DNA from: Cyrtodaria siliqua
Taxonomy: Eukaryota > Mollusca > Bivalvia > Adapedonta > Hiatellidae
Assembly (NCBI GenBank): GCA_037043455.1
Contig: JAWPHD010003251.1
Location: forward strand, 62,001-126,000
Direction: 5' to 3'
DNA length: 64,000 nucleotides
The position numbers were made by a program, and so were the translations under genes. Below the pieces are notes generated by a model that searched no databases, was not told the origin of the DNA, and saw only the letters and a program-made list of their open reading frames with translations. How positions within the stretch are numbered: the first letter of the stretch is position 1; each line of letters opens with the position of its first letter. Below, in pieces: positions 11,201 to 19,070 of this stretch.

Positions 11201-12251
11201 TTCTGATTATCAAAAAGATTTGTTAGTATCAAGTAATATGGTTGATACACCTCAATTAGTTCCAAATTTGATGGATAAGGAAAAATATGTGGTACATTGG
11301 AAAAACTTAGAATTATATCAAGAAATAGGCATGGAAGTCACTAAAATTCACAGAGTCTTAGAATTTAATGAAAAACCTTGGATGGAACCTTACATTAATA
11401 TGAATACAGAATTAAGAAAAAAATGCAAAACAGAATTTGGGGTTAGTTTTTATAAGTTAATGAACAATTCAGTATTTGGGAAAACAATGGAAAATTTAAG
11501 AAAAAGGACAGATATCAAATTAGTTAAGACAGATGGGACTGAAAATGAAAAAATAAGGAAAATTGTAAATAAACCAAACTATCATAAAAGGGTTAAGTTC
11601 TCTGATGAATTGTCAGCTTTGTATGTTAATAAGACTATTTTGACCTTAAACAAACCTATATATGTTGGAATGTCAGTTTTGGATTTGTCTAAATATATGA
11701 TGTATGACTGGTATTATAACTTTTTAAAGAATAAATATCAGGATAAAATCAAGTTACTTTATACAGACACAGATTCAATTTTAGCTTTAATTGAGACTGA
11801 AGATGTTTATAAAAATATGAATGATAATGAGGAAGAATATGACTTTTGTAATTACCTTGATAAAGACAAAAAGCCCATAAAGTATTTTAGTAAAGATAAT
11901 GCCAAAGTGTTAGGAAAAATGAAGGATGAATATGGTGGTAAAATTGTTAAAGAATTTATAGGATTGAGACCTAAATTGTATTCTGTATTAAAATGTGATG
12001 ATACAGTGTTATGCAAAAAAGGTAAAGGAATAAAAGAGTGTGTATTGCAAAAAAATATAAACTTTGATCATTATAAATCATGTTTATTTGGTAAAACTAC
12101 ATATAGTAATGATATAAACATTTTAAGAAGTGTAAAACACAAAATGTTTGCTCAGACGATTAATAAGGTTTCACTAAGTCCATTTTATATTAAAAGGCGT
12201 GTCAGGGCAGATGGAGTTGCTACTGATGCATATGGTTATGACCCTTCTTAG
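8237..12251 (+). pseudogene. polB: Protein-primed family B DNA polymerase, broken
   Basis: Replicative polymerase of the element. The order is: Lys/Glu-rich coiled-coil N-terminus (8237-8761), a C2H2-type finger CDRCCNGFSSK (about 9500), Exo I FVIYADFES (D and E near 9670), a Cys/His cluster CWLCEKTF with DHNHF (about 10105-10170), Exo II FHGLKCYDAH, Exo III HDLYVKSDVALL, motif A DANNLYGWAMSQPLP (about 10975), motif B KLMNNSVFGKTMEN (about 11455), motif C LYTDTDSIL (about 11760) and the K-x-Y box LRPKLY. Breaks are an in-frame TAA at 8759-8761, a TAG at 8885-8887 with a frame change around there, and another frame change near 10205, consistent with a small deletion beside the Cys/His cluster. 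The catalytic motifs themselves are conserved, so the inactivation looks recent. The start follows an A-run. The ORF beginning near 8968 has a TTG, not an ATG, and is only an internal fragment. Confidence 0.93.
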
Positions 12252-12596
12252 GTTTGTTGCTTTGGTTGTGTTTTTGGTTGTGTTTTCAGATTTGTATTTA
12301 TGTTTGGTTGTAAATATTTGAAACTAGACTTTACTGTCAGTATTGTTAAAACTTACATTACTTACAATATTGTTGCTATTACTTTTGCCTGTAGTAGTAG
12401 TAACAATAATATAGTAATACTAGCAGTAGTTTTAGCATTGTTGACAGTAAAATCAGTCTGGCTTAGTTTAATTAAGTCTGAGTTGACTTGGATTTCAGAC
12501 GAGCTCACTCAGACTCTTTCCAAAACTCTCTTTAAATGGTTTTTTTTTATTTGAAATTATAATTTTTGAGCTTGGTACAACAGATGCACATGGTTT
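12252..12596. other. Spacer between convergent polB and integrase
   Basis: It holds T/G-rich short repeats (TTGGTTGTGTTTT twice at about 12257-12285) followed by AGTAGTAGTAACAATAAT-like low-complexity sequence that resembles the patch at 15480-15785. An 84-codon hydrophobic ORF (12300-12554) is probably incidental: it lacks the A-run/TATA start context of the real genes here. Confidence 0.4.
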
Positions 12597-13511
12597 CTAT
12601 AAAAACTTATGAATTTGGGTATCAGCAGGAACAATAAGTAATTCTTCTTTAACAAATCCTCTCTGTGGCGCTGGTGCTTTCAAATAATAAACTCTTATAC
12701 CTTGCGTCACCATATAACTTTTAATCTTGTGAATATCTACACTCCACATTGGATCAGTTGCTCTGCGTCTTCCACCTTCTTGTTCCCCGGGTTGATATAA
12801 ATATCTTACACTTGCATTCATACAGATAGGATCATCTTTTAATATTTTTGTTTCAACACGAGGAGGCTTTTTTGTCTCCACATTTATGGCTTTAACAACT
12901 TCTGGTAATCTCTTTACCCATTCTCTATTACGTTTTTGCGAATCTATTTCCTTAGCATACTGATAGCCAAACAATATTTTAGCTAACGTTCTGTTAAATC
13001 TTTCCACTAAAGCTTGATCTCTATGTATTTCTGTTCTGCCCCGTCTGATATTTACTTTGTGTTTTGACATCAACTGTGATACTGCACCCATAAATTCTCT
13101 GCCTGGATCCACTTGTAATAACTTTGGATATTTCAAATGCCGACTGTATATTTTTTCAAATGCTTTAGCAACTTCTTTACTATCCTTGGAAGTCAGCGGC
13201 TCTGCTTCTTTGTATCTACTTGCAATATCAACCACAGTCAACGCATATTTATATGTCTTGCGGCCACGACCAAAGCCAAACGTATCATGCGGCAGAAATA
13301 ACAAATCGGCTTGATGCACTCCATTCTTAGTAGAAACATCAAACCTGGGTCTAACTATTTTCTTTGGTGCGGGTAAATAAATCTGCCACACAGCTTGTTT
13401 CTTTAAAAATTCTAATGCCTTTTTTTCACTGACACCAGCCTCTTTTGCTAATTTTTTAACTGCTGTGTAACTTCTCCAAAATCCTTTTGGGCTGTAATAA
13501 ATCTTTTCCAT
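12597..13511 (-). CDS. int: Polinton integrase (retrovirus-type, DDE)
   Basis: A 304-residue integrase of the retroviral/Gypsy superfamily that would insert the element's DNA ends into the host genome. The catalytic triad is visible: D69 in HQADLLFLPHD, D135 in LLQVDPGREFMG and E170 in ALVERFNRTL, giving a DD(34)E spacing. The helical N-terminal domain (YYSPKGFWRSYTAVKKL to QAVWQIYLPAPKK) and the C-terminal SH3/chromo-like part (VRYLYQPGEQEGGRRRATDP, then RGFVKEELLIVP) match Polinton integrases along the full length. The frame is intact with no missing catalytic residue. It is convergent with polB and divergent from the OB-fold-like gene, sharing a 44-bp promoter spacer. The ATG is preceded by an A-run. 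Confidence 0.96.
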   Translation of the reverse strand: MEKIYYSPKGFWRSYTAVKKLAKEAGVSEKKALEFLKKQAVWQIYLPAPKKIVRPRFDVSTKNGVHQADLLFLPHDTFGFGRGRKTYKYALTVVDIASRYKEAEPLTSKDSKEVAKAFEKIYSRHLKYPKLLQVDPGREFMGAVSQLMSKHKVNIRRGRTEIHRDQALVERFNRTLAKILFGYQYAKEIDSQKRNREWVKRLPEVVKAINVETKKPPRVETKILKDDPICMNASVRYLYQPGEQEGGRRRATDPMWSVDIHKIKSYMVTQGIRVYYLKAPAPQRGFVKEELLIVPADTQIHKFL

Positions 13512-13555
13512 TTTTTTCTACTAAAGATTAAACTTTATATAACTATAAAGAAAAA
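13512..13555. promoter_or_regulatory. Divergent mini-promoter, integrase / OB-like gene
   Basis: 44 bp separate the two ATGs. The + strand carries TATAACTATAAAG ending 5 bases before an A-run and ATG; the minus strand carries TATATAAAG followed by an A-run before the integrase ATG. Both genes therefore have TATA-like boxes with very short leaders. Confidence 0.55.
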
Positions 13556-13867
13556 ATGGATATCACAACTGCACAATTTGATGAACTGCTCGAAGAGCAA
13601 AATCAAAATAGCACAAAGAAATGGACAGACTTGGAACTAAATAAAATATACACTATTACAGATACGAAAATAGTAGAAACTGAATATGGTCCATCCATGG
13701 TATTGACATTATTAGACAATGGTGAAGTATGGGCGCCTGGTCATCTCAAAGATAAAATAGAGAAGAGTGCTAAACCACCATATTATATGCGACCACTTGG
13801 ATTGAAACCATGTAAGAACAACAAAAAAAATAAGTATCATGCATATGACTTAGTCTTTTCAAAGTAA
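13556..13867 (+). CDS. Small OB-fold-like protein, possible ssDNA-binding
   Basis: A 103-residue protein with an acidic N-terminus, a compact beta-rich core (KIYTITDTKIVETEYGPSMV, then LTLLDNGEVWAPGHL) and a basic tail. The alternation 'YxIxxxxxxxTxYGxxxxLxL' is typical of OB-fold ssDNA-binding modules found in single copy in DNA viruses and Polintons. Its role next to integrase and polymerase would fit replication or end protection, but that is inference from fold-like pattern and position. It is intact. The start is fixed by the A-run directly before the ATG. An unrelated small regulatory protein remains possible. Confidence 0.6.
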   Translation: MDITTAQFDELLEEQNQNSTKKWTDLELNKIYTITDTKIVETEYGPSMVLTLLDNGEVWAPGHLKDKIEKSAKPPYYMRPLGLKPCKNNKKNKYHAYDLVFSK

Positions 13868-13922
13868 ACATATTTAGTTATTCCAAATCTGAAGTAATTA
13901 TAGTTTTAAACTTTTTTTTTTT

Positions 13923-14324
13923 TTATGAAATCAATTTATACGCCACAAATCCAGTTGCAGCCATGCCCACCACAATAAACGTAATTTCTCTATTCTGTTG
14001 ATCCGGAGATGGTGTATAAAAATCACTCAACTTGGGCTCCGGTTCTAAAAGCAAATGTTTGCCAGTTGTATAATAATACTGTTTCATAGCTTGGTCTACA
14101 TCATCAAAAGTCTGCTCTGCATGATGCTCTTTTTGCAGTTGCTTATTAATAAAATCTAACCTCTCTGTTCTTTTTTTATTCCACTCCGCTTGTGCTGCGT
14201 TTAATTGTTTCACTGCTTTGTCATGCCTTTGTCTTTCCTCATCTGAATGACTTCCCATTTTTGAAAAGAAATAATTCGAACCGCTAAATGCTAATGCATT
14301 TGTTAATGCGCCACCTATCATCAT
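13923..14324 (-). CDS. Polinton membrane protein with two membrane segments
   Basis: 133 residues with a hydrophobic N-terminus (IGGALTNALAFSGSNYFF), a charged coiled-coil centre (RQRHDKAVKQLNAAQAEWNK, then RLDFINKQLQKE), the conserved-looking patch PEPKLSDFYTPS and a C-terminal membrane segment (ITFIVVGMAATGFVAYKLIS). I recognise it as a family that recurs in invertebrate Polintons, function unknown; a virion membrane or vertex role is inference. The called ATG is 18 nt inside a frame that continues back to an AAG placed exactly where the neighbouring genes have an A-run plus ATG. The original start may thus have been lost and an internal Met used. Confidence 0.7.
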   Translation of the reverse strand: MMIGGALTNALAFSGSNYFFSKMGSHSDEERQRHDKAVKQLNAAQAEWNKKRTERLDFINKQLQKEHHAEQTFDDVDQAMKQYYYTTGKHLLLEPEPKLSDFYTPSPDQQNREITFIVVGMAATGFVAYKLIS

Positions 14325-14366
14325 TGCTACTGCACTTGCCTTTTTTTTTATATATATTTTTTAAAA

Positions 14367-14603
14367 TTATTTCATAATATCCGCAGGAATAATACCTTGC
14401 TTAATCAACATATCCCTCGTAGCCATTGCTAACATTATATCCACAGACAGTATCCCAACATCTACCATATTAAAATCCACTTTAGGTGCTGGTCTTTTTA
14501 GTAGTTTTCTGCCAATCTCAGAATATCCAATAGTTAAAAGTGTTTCCACTCCTGCATGATACATCATATTTACAATTTGTTTTCCGTCAATACTTGCTGC
14601 CAT
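14367..14603 (-). CDS. Small Polinton membrane-associated protein
   Basis: 78 residues from the ATG at 14603; the longer frame upstream is not needed because this ATG sits at the end of a long A-run with an ATATAAA box just before it, as in its neighbours. It has a conserved-looking core GYSEIGRKLLKRPAPK followed by a hydrophobic C-terminal half (VDVGILSVDIMLAMATRDML). I associate it with Polinton gene sets but know no function. It lies in a run of four minus-strand genes between the ATPase and the OB-like gene. Confidence 0.65.
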   Translation of the reverse strand: MAASIDGKQIVNMMYHAGVETLLTIGYSEIGRKLLKRPAPKVDFNMVDVGILSVDIMLAMATRDMLIKQGIIPADIMK

Positions 14604-14640
14604 TTTTTTTTTTATATGATTATTTTTTTTAAATAAATTA

Positions 14641-14995
14641 TTAAAAATCAAACGGGTCTTTTGGTGCAACATGAACAGGTTGCACAGCTACAGGTTGCGT
14701 AGCAGATTTCTTGTTATAAATATACAAACCCAACCCAGCAATGCCTAATAAAACCAGACACGGTGAAATATAATTTTTGTATGCGTTTATTTTGATTTTT
14801 TTCTGGTTCTTCTTCACCTATTGTTATTTTTGTTATTTGATTTGCAGCATCTTGATTTGCATCCTGAAGCAAACGCTTTGCCTTTCTTGCCGCTGCTCCT
14901 TTTTTTCCAGCTTCTATTCTTTTTGGATTTTTTACTTTTTGTTGTTCAACAGGTTGTGTAACAACAGGTATAACTTCACTCTCTTGATTCTCCAT
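14641..14995 (-). pseudogene. Small basic single-pass membrane protein, frameshifted
   Basis: The N-terminal part (from 14995) is a short acidic lead followed by a basic patch KNPKRIEAGKKGAAARKAKR, a pattern I associate with small Polinton proteins. The reading frame then enters a run of seven T (A7 on the coding strand) at 14796-14802. In the called frame the protein ends after a nonsense-looking tail, but in the +1 frame a clean membrane segment (PCLVLLGIAGLGLYIYNKK) and an acidic-aromatic tail ending in PFDF continue to a stop at 14641-14643. The gene therefore spans 14641-14995 with a one-base length change in the A-run. A genuine mutation, an assembly error or +1 recoding are all possible. 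Its start overlaps the 3' end of the upstream gene by 20 bp. Confidence 0.7.
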
Positions 14996-15464
14996 TCATA
15001 TTATCTATATTTTTATTTTTATTAAAATCAATATGTCTGACAGTTGTCAGTATTGCTGTAAATGGTGCTAAGCACATTCCATACCTGTAATACAACTCAC
15101 AACAAGCACTTGTCAAAGCATGATTAATAAATGGGTCTTCCTCCAAATCTTCTATCAGTTTTGGTGGATTGGTTACATTAAAATATTTTGATACTCCCAT
15201 CACATACAAGTTAATAAAAGAATTGCCTAAAGTCTTGGTCATACTTGCCCCAAGCCTTGCTTCATATCTGCAGTAAAGTTTGTTAATTTCATCTGGTGGC
15301 ATGCTATCTATAGTCGTGAGTTGTATTTCTTTACCCAAATATTGACGACTACCACCGCCAGCCACTATGGCTGATAATCTTTCTTTTTTTGTTTCTTGTT
15401 GCTTTGATTCATCACGTTCCGTAAAACCTTCCGACATATCTTGTAATAGTTCTTCCGCATTCAT
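14976..15464 (-). CDS. Conserved Polinton protein, unknown function
   Basis: 162 residues from the ATG at 15464, chosen over an upstream Met because the A-run and AATATAAA box lie directly before it; the extra upstream residues are low-complexity and hydrophobic. The body contains PPDEINKLYCRYEARLGASM, GNSFINLYVMGVSKYF and DPFINHALTSACCELYYRYG, then a hydrophobic MCLAPFTAILTTV. This layout is familiar from invertebrate Polintons, but no enzymatic motif is visible. It appears intact and overlaps the next gene by 20 bp, suggesting translation from a shared or closely spaced transcript. Confidence 0.7.
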   Translation of the reverse strand: MNAEELLQDMSEGFTERDESKQQETKKERLSAIVAGGGSRQYLGKEIQLTTIDSMPPDEINKLYCRYEARLGASMTKTLGNSFINLYVMGVSKYFNVTNPPKLIEDLEEDPFINHALTSACCELYYRYGMCLAPFTAILTTVRHIDFNKNKNIDNMNGESRE

Positions 15465-15479
15465 TTTTATATTAATAAT

Positions 15480-15785
15480 TTTATTTTTTATCTTGAAATA
15501 AATATAAAACATAAAACAACCAGCTGCGATATTCATGCAAGTAGTAATTGTTAGTATTGTTAATAGCATTGTTATTAATACTGCTATTTTTTTATTAGCA
15601 TTGTTAATGTGCTGCAAGCATTGCTATTAACATTGCTACTTTGCTATGAGCAATGCTATAAGCATTACTATATTTTCTGATATTTTCATTATATTTTTAT
15701 GTCAGTATTGCTATTAACATTGCTACTTTGCTGTTAGTATTACTATTAGCAACAAAGCAATGCTGTTAAAAAAAAGAATTGCTGG
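15480..15785. repeat. Noncoding short-repeat patch inside the Polinton
   Basis: Variants of CATTGCTATTAACATTGCTA (about 15621 and 15710) and of their inverse AGCAATGC alternate through the patch, so several small hairpins are possible. It separates the ATPase remnant from the 162-residue gene and is the longest noncoding spacer in the structural half. Confidence 0.6.
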
Positions 15786-15791
15786 TAGAAA

Positions 15792-16455
15792 TTATTCAAC
15801 CCAATAACCAGTTGGTTGGTCAGTCCTCAATATCAACTTCGAATATTTAGTCTTTGCTAAAGCTTTTCTTATTCTGATTCTCTCCTCCAACGACAGAATA
15901 ACATCATTTTCTCTCAAACAATTTTCATAACTATCTCTGTCCTTGTTGTAAAAATATACACAACCATTTTGCATGCTCTCTCAAATCTTTCAATACAGAA
16001 TTATATCTCTGTGAAATGACCCACACTGATTGTTTAGCGTGACGACCAGAGAATGCCAACTCTGATAACATATATTTTTTCTTTGTTAATTCTTATGTGG
16101 CTGAGCAATCGTCAATAATGTATAATGTGGGCTGGCCAGCATATTGTTTGAAAAAGAAACGCAACAGTTCTTGTAACATTTCTTTACCGTTGCTCACGGG
16201 ATTGACAATTACTATTTTTTTATCTTTTGGGTTTTTCACATCACCTATCCAGGATCTATTTTTATAAGCCTCGTTCCACTCTATGGTTGGACACAATATA
16301 ATTATATGTTTAAAAACTCCAACATACTCTTGTTCAAGTATGTCAAGAACAAACTCTGTTTTACCACAGCCTGTCTGACCACAAATAATGGCACTGTGTG
16401 GATATTTAGGATATTTTTGTTGCAAACTTGTATCCTGCTTCTTTGAATCTTCCAT
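15792..16455 (-). pseudogene. Genome-packaging ATPase (FtsK/HerA, A32-like), broken
   Basis: The ATPase that would pump the element's DNA into capsids. Walker A is GQTGCGKT (about 16360) and Walker B is LYIIDDCS (about 16100-16125). Downstream the sensor-like block LAFSGRHAKQSVWVISQ is still readable in the same frame. An in-frame TAA at 16093-16095, directly after the Walker B block, and a frame change near 15965-15975 break the gene; the last part (DRDSYENCLRENDV to the stop at 15792) is readable in the second frame. The likely start is the ATG at 16455, though 16476 is possible. It overlaps the end of the capsid gene by about 50-70 bp. Confidence 0.9.
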
Positions 16456-17695
16456 CTTCGAAATTGATTTGCGCATCTTGTATTATATATATATAAATAT
16501 TTAAAGTTTTATCTGCATCTGCTTTTTTATTTATTAATATCGTTATGCCTTCACTGCCGTTTTCTATTCTTCTTCCACTGCCGTGTAATAAATTGTCATC
16601 ACATGTTCTAAGGTCAAGCCACAAAGCATATGATTTTGTCAAATAGGTCTCAAGAGAAACACTGGTAAAGTTTAAGTCCCTCGCTGCTATTTCTGTCTCT
16701 TTGTTTCTTTTTGATGTCAAGGCAAAATATTTGTTGATTTCATCCCAATGTTGATATGCCCTCATGCCCTGACTATACAACTGATTTGGTACTCCCTCTA
16801 TTGTCATTTCAACCTTTTCAATCTTTGGGTTGTAATAGGTTTCTGTGCTTGTTCTTTCTGGGTCTTCAAACAACATTAAAATACCTTTCATGCTCCGTGC
16901 TGGTACATTAATGTTGATGTTCCAAAGAGTATCAGATTTGTTTGCTATTATTTTTCTATGTCGCAAGATACGATCATACATAAATGACATCTTACCATTG
17001 ATTTGCTGTCTTATTTGTCTGGCTAATTCAACATCACTAACCGTATCAAATTCCAAGCAGATATTTTTTATTATATAAGATGCATCAGCATCACTGCTTT
17101 TGATAACTTTGTTATAATCGTTAAACGTTAATTCATATTCTAACCTATCACCAAGCCCCGCTTGATAAAATGGCATATGACTTTCTAACATTTCAAAGTC
17201 CAGTGGAATACAAAATCTATTTCCATAAGCTGCTGCTATGGCTTCATCTCCGGTGTCTGAGGAAGCATCTCCCGCACCAACTCTATGTTTTAGCATGTTT
17301 GATTTACCTATACCTTGGTAAGCTATGTTTACTCTTTCGGTAGGGCTTTTCCATAAATCTACATAACAATGATATATATCACTGTCATCTATTGACATGA
17401 CTTCATTGCCACTTATTCTTATTGTCATTTTTTTCACAATTGTTCTACCCAGATTTTGAAATAGAGTAGCGTTGGCGTCTGTTCTGCTTTTAAGTTCTAT
17501 TTCAAAGGCAAGACGAGCAGTACGAGGAACTATCACATCATTAGTACTTAGATTGGGAAATCTCACAAGCAGTTGCTGGTTTTGGTCTATTGTTGATGGA
17601 TTATTAGTTATAACTACACTTGTGCGGATGCCTTTGGCACCATGAGGTTCTCTTAGTTTTCTATGAGAGTTAAGTTTGTTTCCGTAAGCCGACAT
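16406..17695 (-). CDS. Major capsid protein (double jelly roll)
   Basis: A 429-residue hexon-like protein, full length and uninterrupted. Blocks typical of Polinton/adintovirus major capsid proteins are visible throughout: DVIVPRTARLAFEIELKS, QNLGRTIVKKMTIRI with NEVMSIDDSDIYHCY, GNRFCIPLDFEMLESHMPFY, LGDRLEYELTFNDY, RHRKIIANKSDTLWNINI, VPARSMKGILMLFEDPE, PNQLYSQGMRAYQHWDEI, GSGRRIENGSEGITI and the terminal IYIIQDAQINFEDGRF. Trimers would form the capsid faces. The intact frame contrasts with the broken ATPase it overlaps. It is divergent from the 442-residue gene, with a 46-bp spacer. The ATG is preceded by AAAAACA. Confidence 0.94.
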   Translation of the reverse strand: MSAYGNKLNSHRKLREPHGAKGIRTSVVITNNPSTIDQNQQLLVRFPNLSTNDVIVPRTARLAFEIELKSRTDANATLFQNLGRTIVKKMTIRISGNEVMSIDDSDIYHCYVDLWKSPTERVNIAYQGIGKSNMLKHRVGAGDASSDTGDEAIAAAYGNRFCIPLDFEMLESHMPFYQAGLGDRLEYELTFNDYNKVIKSSDADASYIIKNICLEFDTVSDVELARQIRQQINGKMSFMYDRILRHRKIIANKSDTLWNININVPARSMKGILMLFEDPERTSTETYYNPKIEKVEMTIEGVPNQLYSQGMRAYQHWDEINKYFALTSKRNKETEIAARDLNFTSVSLETYLTKSYALWLDLRTCDDNLLHGSGRRIENGSEGITILINKKADADKTLNIYIYIIQDAQINFEDGRFKEAGYKFATKIS

Positions 17696-17741
17696 TGTTT
17701 TTATTTTTAAATATATTTTTTAAAATTAAATAAAATAAACA
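17696..17741. promoter_or_regulatory. Divergent mini-promoter, capsid gene / 442-aa gene
   Basis: 46 bp of pure AT-rich sequence. On the minus strand an AATATATTTAAAAATAAAAA stretch leads into the capsid ATG; on the + strand TTAAAATTAAATAAAATAAA leads into the 442-residue gene. No space is left for conventional leaders. Confidence 0.5.
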
Positions 17742-19070
17742 ATGGCTGAGGGTGGATTCGAATATGAGAATCCTACATACGATCAAGATGATTATGATGA
17801 ATACTTTGAGGATGATATACCTATGGTGCCTGATTATCCTGTTCTAAGAAGTCTTCTTGATGAAAGCGATCGTCTTGCTGGCCTTCGGGGGGAAGTAAGA
17901 GAATCCGAACTTGAAGCACACAAAAACAATCTTGTAAAATCCTTTTATAAGGAAATAGAAAAACGATATAAGATGGCACCTGACAAAATGGATTATGACC
18001 AGTTTGTGGTATCAGATGATGGTAAAACATTATACTGGATTGTTGGTGATAGGGAAATAAGAATAACTGCCAAGCAAGGTAATGCAACATTTCTTTCCCT
18101 TGGTTCTTTGGCAAATGAATATAACAGGATTATTGGCTCTGGGGGAACAAGGGCGATAAGACAATTTTTGAATTTGCCGGAGTATGACAGTAAAACAAAA
18201 GTATCACAAAAATTTAAACAAGTATTGGAGAGCACAATAAACGATTTACCAGATAATGTGGATGCTATCCCATTACAAGATTTATCAAGTGTTGCGAATG
18301 ACACAGCACAGTCAATGGAAAGTGCTCTTTATGACTGGGATGTGATTGAGCGTCCTGATGTTGAAACACAAACAAATATAGACAGGCGTGAAATGGATGG
18401 AATAGTAAAAGCGATGACAACTGTCAAGGAAGAACTCACCAATAACGTGGCAAAACTTACACAACTTGATAAAGACATAACAAGAGAAAAACAAAAGTTA
18501 GAACAAGCTAAGACTGATAATGATGAATTCCAGATAAAAAGAATTAGCGAACGCATCAAAGACCTTGAAGATGAGAGAGGTGCAAGAATGGATGTCATTA
18601 ATGAAAACAGAGAAGCTTTTCGTAATCAAGTAAGCAGGATAAAAGAGACAATAAACAAAATGTTAAACGAGGATACAACACTTGGTGAGAGGATCAAAAC
18701 CTTGTTTAGGGAGCAAGGTATTACTATTGTTAGTATCCTAACTGCATTTGGTATGATTCTTGGGGTGGTAATTAATTCTATTATTCCCACATCAAGTGCT
18801 GCTCCAACTCCAATCCCAAAGCCTGATTCATCAAGTGTAAAAGACTGGATAAAAAAAAAACTACTTAATCTTGGTAAACTTCTTGCCAACCTAGCTGGTA
18901 AAGCTGCTGCAGCACTTCCAGGAGTTATCGGTGCAGTAGTATCATGGCTTTTATCTGCAACAGGTAATGTTATTAATTGGCTTGGTAACAATCTATGGGC
19001 TTTGCTTGTGTTTGTTTCCGGGTTGTTGAATGTGGCAGCCAAAGAGTGGTTTAGTAAATCTCGTAAATAA
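17742..19070 (+). CDS. Polinton coiled-coil/amphipathic membrane protein
   Basis: 442 residues. Acidic, Tyr/Asp-rich N-terminus (about 1-35), a globular part (about 60-160), a long coiled coil (about 215-310, TVKEELTNNVAKLTQLDKDI and following), then a hydrophobic segment (TIVSILTAFGMILGVVINSI, about 327-350), a Pro-rich linker, and a long Ala/Leu-rich amphipathic C-terminal region (LLANLAGKAAAALPGVIGAV, then WLGNNLWALLVFVSGLLNV). I recognise the C-terminal half from other invertebrate Polintons; function unknown. A membrane-interacting virion component is a reasonable inference. Intact; its 3' end overlaps the convergent 421-residue gene by 20 bp. Confidence 0.75.
   Translation: MAEGGFEYENPTYDQDDYDEYFEDDIPMVPDYPVLRSLLDESDRLAGLRGEVRESELEAHKNNLVKSFYKEIEKRYKMAPDKMDYDQFVVSDDGKTLYWIVGDREIRITAKQGNATFLSLGSLANEYNRIIGSGGTRAIRQFLNLPEYDSKTKVSQKFKQVLESTINDLPDNVDAIPLQDLSSVANDTAQSMESALYDWDVIERPDVETQTNIDRREMDGIVKAMTTVKEELTNNVAKLTQLDKDITREKQKLEQAKTDNDEFQIKRISERIKDLEDERGARMDVINENREAFRNQVSRIKETINKMLNEDTTLGERIKTLFREQGITIVSILTAFGMILGVVINSIIPTSSAAPTPIPKPDSSSVKDWIKKKLLNLGKLLANLAGKAAAALPGVIGAVVSWLLSATGNVINWLGNNLWALLVFVSGLLNVAAKEWFSKSRK

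Noticed and set aside
12300..12554. 84-codon hydrophobic ORF between polB and integrase
   Set aside because: It lacks the A-run/TATA start context and lies in low-complexity sequence; no motif.
17821..19042. Minus-strand ORFs opposite the 442-aa gene
   Set aside because: Shadow frames of a well-supported coding region.
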